Shown here: positions 5,918 to 9,244 of the stretch, piece by piece
Layout: each line of letters opens with the position of its first letter
Numbering within the stretch: position 1 is the stretch's first letter
Position numbers and translations under genes: made by a program
DNA from: Methanoculleus sp.
GTDB taxonomy: Archaea > Halobacteriota > Methanomicrobia > Methanomicrobiales > Methanoculleaceae
Length of the DNA: 9,244 nucleotides
Direction of reading: 5' to 3'
NCBI GenBank assembly: GCA_023230425.1
Contig: JALNXI010000070.1
Coordinates: forward strand, 1-9,244
The notes under the pieces: model-generated
The model's input: the letters and a program-made list of their open reading frames with translations, nothing else
Told to the model about the DNA's origin: nothing
Database searches by the model: none

Positions 5918-7339
5918 ATGTATCGGAGATTGAAGGCTCTCCAGCTTGAAAATTCTGTGACAATGAGAGCACTTCATATTCTCCCCACATACTCTGCGTA
6001 CAAAAAGACCTACACCCTTCTCCGGCAGTCCCGGCAGTGGAGCCGGGAGGAACTTGCGGCCTACCAGGCACAGGCGCTCTCGCGCCTGCTCGACCACGCC
6101 TATGAGAACGTCCCCTACTACCGTCGGGTCTTCGAGGAGCGGGGCCTGGTTCCCGGGGATATCCAGACCCCGGAAGACCTCGCCCTCCTCCCCTTCCTGA
6201 CCCGGGAAGACCTGCAGAAGAGCCTTCCCGACCTGAAAGCCCGCAACTACCCCGAGACGGCGTTTGAGTACGTCACCACCGGCGGTTCCACCGGCATCCC
6301 GGTCGGGTTCTACTACGAGAAAGGAGCGTCCCGGGCACGGGAATGGGCGTTCATGAAGACCCAGTGGGACCGGGTCGGCTACCGTTTCAGCGACCGATGC
6401 GTCGTCCTCCGGGGCTATATCGTCGGATCCGCACGAGACGAGACCTTCTGGAAGAAGACCCTCTTCGGCCGGTGGCTCCTGATGTCCTCCCACCATATGA
6501 CCGAGGAGACCCTGCCCGCCTACATCGACCGGATCCGCACGTTCCGGCCCGGGTTCATCCAGGCCTATCCCTCGATGGCCGTCATCCTCGCCCGCTACAT
6601 GGTGGAGCACGGCGTCGAACCGTTCCCCACCGTGAAGGCGGTCCTCTGCGGGTCCGAGAACCTCTACCCCTGGCAGCGGAGCCTTCTCGCAGAGGCGTTT
6701 GGGTGCAGGGTCTTCTCCTGGTACGGAAACTCCGAACAGACCGTGCTTGCCGGAGAGTGCGAGGAGAGCACCCACTACCATATCTTCCCCGAATACGGCA
6801 TCGTCGAACTGATCGGCCGGGATGGCCGGCCCGTCGAGAGGCCGGGCGCGATGGGGGAAGTGGTCGCGACAAACCTCACCAACTTCGTCTGCCCCCTCAT
6901 CCGCTACCGGACCATGGACCTCGCGGTCCTCGGGAAGAGCCCCTGCACCTGCGGCAGGAACTACCCCCTGCTCGAGAGGGTGGAAGGAAGGCTCCAGGAG
7001 TTCATCGTGACGAAGGATCGTCGGTTCATATCGATGACAGCAGTCAACATGCACTCCGACGTCTTTGACAACGTTGTGCAGTTTCAGTTCTACCAGAAGA
7101 AGGAAGGAGAAGTGCTGATGCGAATCGTGAAGAAACCGGGATACACCGACCGGGATACGGAGCGCATCCTCCGGGAACTCGATAGAAAGTTCCAGGGCGA
7201 CGTAGATGTGACCATCCGCTCCGTCGGGAAGATCCCCCGCACCCGGCGCGGCAAATACCAGTTCCTGATACAGGACCTGCCGCTGGACCAGCAGGAACCC
7301 GGTCAACATGAGGCAGAATGCAGAAACAAGTCAGGTTGA
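5918..7339 (+). CDS. PaaK/CapK-family adenylate-forming ligase (third copy)
   Basis: From ATG 5918 the protein has 473 residues. Motifs: phosphate-binding TTGGSTGIP (120-128), WYGNSEQ (268-274), RYRTMD (329-334), hinge EGRLQEF (356-362), and RGKYQF with presumed catalytic Lys446. The cysteine/histidine set (Cys281, His286, His288, Cys343, Cys345) matches the second copy. The start is uncertain. ATG 5918 has GGGTG 8 bases upstream and aligns within one residue of the second copy's start; GTG 5897 and ATG 5903 are in frame and would add seven or five residues. Long runs of exact nucleotide identity with both other ligases fall in the middle and ATP-binding parts, while the N-terminus and C-terminal domain differ. 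The C-terminal tail extends about 10 residues beyond the second copy and overlaps capA by 22 bases, so the two are very likely co-translated. Role: ATP-dependent activation of an unidentified acid. Confidence 0.88.
   Translation: MYRRLKALQLENSVTMRALHILPTYSAYKKTYTLLRQSRQWSREELAAYQAQALSRLLDHAYENVPYYRRVFEERGLVPGDIQTPEDLALLPFLTREDLQKSLPDLKARNYPETAFEYVTTGGSTGIPVGFYYEKGASRAREWAFMKTQWDRVGYRFSDRCVVLRGYIVGSARDETFWKKTLFGRWLLMSSHHMTEETLPAYIDRIRTFRPGFIQAYPSMAVILARYMVEHGVEPFPTVKAVLCGSENLYPWQRSLLAEAFGCRVFSWYGNSEQTVLAGECEESTHYHIFPEYGIVELIGRDGRPVERPGAMGEVVATNLTNFVCPLIRYRTMDLAVLGKSPCTCGRNYPLLERVEGRLQEFIVTKDRRFISMTAVNMHSDVFDNVVQFQFYQKKEGEVLMRIVKKPGYTDRDTERILRELDRKFQGDVDVTIRSVGKIPRTRRGKYQFLIQDLPLDQQEPGQHEAECRNKSG
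6632..6723 (+). repeat. 92-base block identical to positions 1219-1310
   Basis: The second and third ligases are identical over 1219-1310 and 6632-6723. A further identical 80-base run joins 1427-1506 to 6840-6919 at the same offset (5413). Between and outside these runs, mismatches are frequent. Confidence 0.88.
6861..6987 (+). repeat. 127-base block identical to positions 1-127
   Basis: The third ligase and the cut first ligase are identical base for base over 1-127 and 6861-6987; identity may continue left of the window. The first 59 bases also occur at 1448-1506 in the second ligase, so that part is present three times. Identity includes third codon positions and stops abruptly at 128/6988, as expected for recent gene conversion or duplication. 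Confidence 0.9.
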
Positions 7340-8430
7340 TGGCAGTAGGCGACATCTGGCTGCAGACGGGGAGTAACCGGCACCCGTTCGAGGAGGTCCG
7401 GCACCTCCTTGAGCATAAGGACCTCCTCTTCGGGAACCTCGAGACCGCCCTCTCCGAGACGGGGGAGCGGGCCCGGAAGCATCATGTGATCGCTTCACCC
7501 CCGGAGGCGGCTCGATACCTGGCGGATGCCGGCTTTGATCTCCTCAGCGTTGCAAACAATCACTCCGTCGACCTCGGTGCTGAGGGGCTCACCAACACCC
7601 TGCGTACACTCGAAAGCCGGGGTATCCTCCCCATCGGGGCGGCGGCGTCACCGAACCGGCAGGAACCGATTATCCTCGAGAAGAACGGCATCGTGATAGG
7701 GTTTTCCGGCTACACGACGGGCAGGACCGTCTTTTCCGGCGGCGCTTCGGTCAACCGGCTGGTTGAGGAGGATATCATTGCGGATATCGCGTCCCTTGCG
7801 GGCAGGTGCGACCATATAGCGGTCTCACTGCACTGGGGGATAGAGATGGCCTACTATCCGTCGCCGGGGCAGATCGACCTCGCTCACCGGCTCATCGACG
7901 CGGGAGCCACCCTGGTCCTCGGGCACCACTCCCATACCATGCAGGCGATCGAACGCTACCGTGGCGGGCTCATCGCCTACTCGCTCGGCATGTTCCAATT
8001 CGACCCGAACTGGCCTCACAACCTCTCGCAGGAGGCATTCATCCTCTCGGTCGACCTGCAGGAAGACGGTGTCGTCGGGGAGCACGAGGTGATACCACTC
8101 ATCGTCGACGACGATTTTGTGCCTCGCCCTGCGGGGGAACCACGGAGTGAGGAGATTTGGGCCTTCATCGCCGGGATATCGAGACCGGTCGCCGGAGGCG
8201 GGATGACCTGGGCAGAGTGGTTTGAGGAGATCGCACCGGTCTACATGACGATGAACCTCGAGAGTTACCGTTACCGGATACGCCGGAGCGGCCTCCTCCC
8301 CCTCCTGGAGATGGGAGTCTGGCTCTGCACACCCTTCTGCCTGAAGTGTTACGCCGGGCTCGCCCGGCGGTCTCTCCGCCCGTTGTCGGTGCAGGAGAGG
8401 TGCGCTCCCGGGAAGGATACCGGTAACTGA
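7318..8430 (+). CDS. CapA-family (PGA_cap) metallophosphatase-like protein
   Basis: The protein has 370 residues. Family motifs in order: AVGDI (9-13, putative metal ligand Asp12), FGNLET (38-43), VANNHS.D (78-85), SLHWG (170-174), LGHHSH (201-206) and YSLGMF (221-226; YSLGNF is usual). These define the CapA/PgsA-type calcineurin-like fold (PF09587). In Bacillus, CapA takes part in poly-gamma-glutamate synthesis or export; in archaea the role is not settled, and capsule or surface-polymer work is inferred. No signal peptide or N-terminal anchor is present, unlike Bacillus CapA, so it is probably cytoplasmic. After residue 310 there is an extension with a hydrophobic patch and Cys337, Cys341 and Cys344. 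ATG 7318 has GAGG just upstream; ATG 7339 overlaps the preceding stop as TGATG but would leave almost nothing before the AVGD strand. Confidence 0.88.
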   Translation: MQKQVRLMAVGDIWLQTGSNRHPFEEVRHLLEHKDLLFGNLETALSETGERARKHHVIASPPEAARYLADAGFDLLSVANNHSVDLGAEGLTNTLRTLESRGILPIGAAASPNRQEPIILEKNGIVIGFSGYTTGRTVFSGGASVNRLVEEDIIADIASLAGRCDHIAVSLHWGIEMAYYPSPGQIDLAHRLIDAGATLVLGHHSHTMQAIERYRGGLIAYSLGMFQFDPNWPHNLSQEAFILSVDLQEDGVVGEHEVIPLIVDDDFVPRPAGEPRSEEIWAFIAGISRPVAGGGMTWAEWFEEIAPVYMTMNLESYRYRIRRSGLLPLLEMGVWLCTPFCLKCYAGLARRSLRPLSVQERCAPGKDTGN

Positions 8431-8434
8431 GCGT

Positions 8435-8459
8435 GGACCCACTTTGAGCATACGGGTCC
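8435..8459 (+). terminator. Small inverted repeat after capA
   Basis: GGACCC (8435-8440) and GGGTCC (8454-8459) pair as a 6-base stem with a 13-base loop, starting 4 bases after the capA stop. There is no T-run, so a terminator role is only a suggestion. It lies next to the insertion-element end and may be part of the original target. Confidence 0.25.
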
Positions 8460-8472
8460 CGTGGAGAGGAAT

Positions 8473-8620
8473 GTTGACACTCCCCCCGGGCTAAAGCCGG
8501 GAGATTCTTGTTTCGTTGACCGGAACTTGCACCACCAGGATTGGCGGTGTAGTGGTTCTGATCTCCACAAGCGTAGATTCGGGTGTGCCCCACCCTACGG
8601 ATGCTCGTTTGAGAATATTC
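8473..8620 (-). ncRNA. Probable omega RNA (reRNA) scaffold at the tnpB 3' end
   Basis: In characterised IS200/IS605 elements, the 3' part of tnpB plus the right end is processed into a guide RNA whose guide is the flanking DNA just outside the element. The architecture here fits: tnpB runs into the right-end hairpin. The guide would then read from about 8472 down toward 8453 on the minus strand, inside the post-capA spacer. The 5' limit is a rough guess from known lengths. Confidence 0.4.
8483..8503 (-). repeat. IS605-type right-end hairpin containing the tnpB stop codon
   Basis: On the minus strand CTCCCGG (8503-8497) pairs with CCGGGGG (8489-8483), seven pairs including one T-G wobble, around the loop CTTTAGC. 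The TAG stop of tnpB (8493-8491) lies in that loop. The stem forms fully only on the tnpB strand, because the + strand has a C-A mismatch at 8484/8502. This fits recognition of that strand or of its RNA. Confidence 0.7.
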
Positions 8621-9244
8621 TGCGCGGCGTTCAGATCTCGCGGGACGGTATACCCGCAGACCGGGCAGCAGTGTGTCCGCTGCGCGAGATCCTTCTTTTC
8701 GCGGTGCCCGCAGAGGAAACAGTCCTGCGTCGTGTAGGTCGGATCAATGAGATGCACATACGTACCAGCATTCGCAGCTTTGTAGCGTATGAACTCCCGG
8801 GCCTTGTACCACGCGGCATCGAGAATAGATCTGGATCTGCCGCGAAGTTTCGCGTCCAGTGACTCAACCATCGGTTTGACGTTCAGGTGTTCCAGCGCGA
8901 TGTGATCGTATCGATCAACATAGTACCAGCTCCACGTGTGCAGGAAGTCGTTCCTCCGGTTCTCGACCTGCTCGTGGATCCGGGCAACCCGAACCCGCTG
9001 TTTCCGGCGGTTCCTGCTCCCGTCCACCGCCCGAGATAACCTCCTCTGAGCCCGGCGGAGCCGCTTCGCGGCCTTCCTGACGTTGTGGGGGTGCGGGAAG
9101 ACTTTGCCCTCGGTATCGGTAGAGAAGTTCTCCAGGTTCAGGTCGATCCCGACCGCCCGGGTACCGGTCGTCGGCTCCGGGGTATCAGGGGTCTCGGAGA
9201 TGATCGCCACGAACCACCGGTGAGCGCGAGTGTGCTTGATCACG
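8491..9244 (-). CDS. tnpB: RNA-guided nuclease TnpB, C-terminal part (N-terminus outside window)
   Basis: About 250 residues are visible up to the TAG at 8493-8491; full TnpB is usually around 370-430, so the N-terminal third or so is cut by the window edge. The RuvC-like nuclease is intact where seen: Asp in GIDLN (visible residue 34), Glu in ALEHLNV (118) and Asp in RDLNAAQNIL (203). Between them lies a zinc finger, CFLCG (Cys175, Cys178) and CPVCG (Cys193, Cys196), preceded by the typical DPTYTTQ. The basic arginine/lysine-rich helices at 55-95 fit RNA/DNA binding. TnpB uses an RNA from the element's right end to cut matching DNA and so helps keep the element in the genome. All three catalytic acids are present, so it may be active. 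An apparent GTG at 9243 is internal, not the true start. Confidence 0.9.
   Translation of the reverse strand, partial: VIKHTRAHRWFVAIISETPDTPEPTTGTRAVGIDLNLENFSTDTEGKVFPHPHNVRKAAKRLRRAQRRLSRAVDGSRNRRKQRVRVARIHEQVENRRNDFLHTWSWYYVDRYDHIALEHLNVKPMVESLDAKLRGRSRSILDAAWYKAREFIRYKAANAGTYVHLIDPTYTTQDCFLCGHREKKDLAQRTHCCPVCGYTVPRDLNAAQNILKRASVGWGTPESTLVEIRTTTPPILVVQVPVNETRISRL

Larger units (their letters stand above)
8473..9244 (-). mobile_element. IS200/IS605-family (IS1341-like) insertion, right-end part
   Basis: The element's right end is at about 8473, recognised from the GTGTCAA end signature (8474-8480 read on the minus strand) next to a GC-rich hairpin. tnpB occupies nearly all of the rest and runs out of the window, so the left end and any tnpA cannot be judged. 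It sits about 42 bases beyond the capA stop, so the insertion has not interrupted capA. The exact end could be one or two bases off. Confidence 0.7.

Noticed and set aside
5890..5949. A 19-codon upstream ORF (ATG 5890, TGA 5947-5949) overlapping the start of the third ligase, with GAGG before it
   Set aside because: If the TATA-like site at 5869-5877 is real, transcription starts near 5899, after this ATG, so it would not be in the message. No other support.

Overview
The window looks like chromosomal DNA of a GC-rich archaeon. A methanogen of the Methanomicrobiales, something like Methanoculleus, is my best guess, but that rank is inference. The support is threefold. TATA-box elements sit at archaeal distances upstream of several genes, and ribosome binding sites are of the GGAGGTGA type. 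The adenylate-forming genes also belong to the PaaK/CapK (coenzyme-F390-synthetase-like) group that is common in methanogens. No rRNA, tRNA or CRISPR array is visible.

Layout, left to right. Positions 1-1890 hold two head-to-tail PaaK/CapK-like ligase genes on the + strand, the first cut by the window edge. They converge with only 4 bases of gap onto three tandem minus-strand paralogues (1895-5382) of a FemAB-like/GNAT-fold acyl- or aminoacyl-transferase, each with its own TATA box. A divergent intergenic region (about 5383-5917) holds back-to-back promoters and a 63-codon ORF that may be a decayed CapA-like N-terminus. To its right a third ligase paralogue (5918-7339) overlaps a CapA-family metallophosphatase-like gene (7318-8430). 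From about 8473 to the right edge lies an IS200/IS605-type insertion with a minus-strand tnpB. Its right-end hairpin contains the tnpB stop codon in its loop.

Taken together, this is an accessory cell-surface polymer locus built from repeated copies of two enzyme classes: at least three acid-activating ligases and three transferases, plus one CapA protein. A plausible reading is that the ligases activate acids (possibly amino acids or fatty acids) and the FemAB-like enzymes pass acyl or aminoacyl groups to a surface glycan or lipid carrier. No substrate can be read from sequence. The ligase copies share long blocks of exact nucleotide identity that end abruptly, which points to recent duplication and gene conversion with divergent C-terminal domains.
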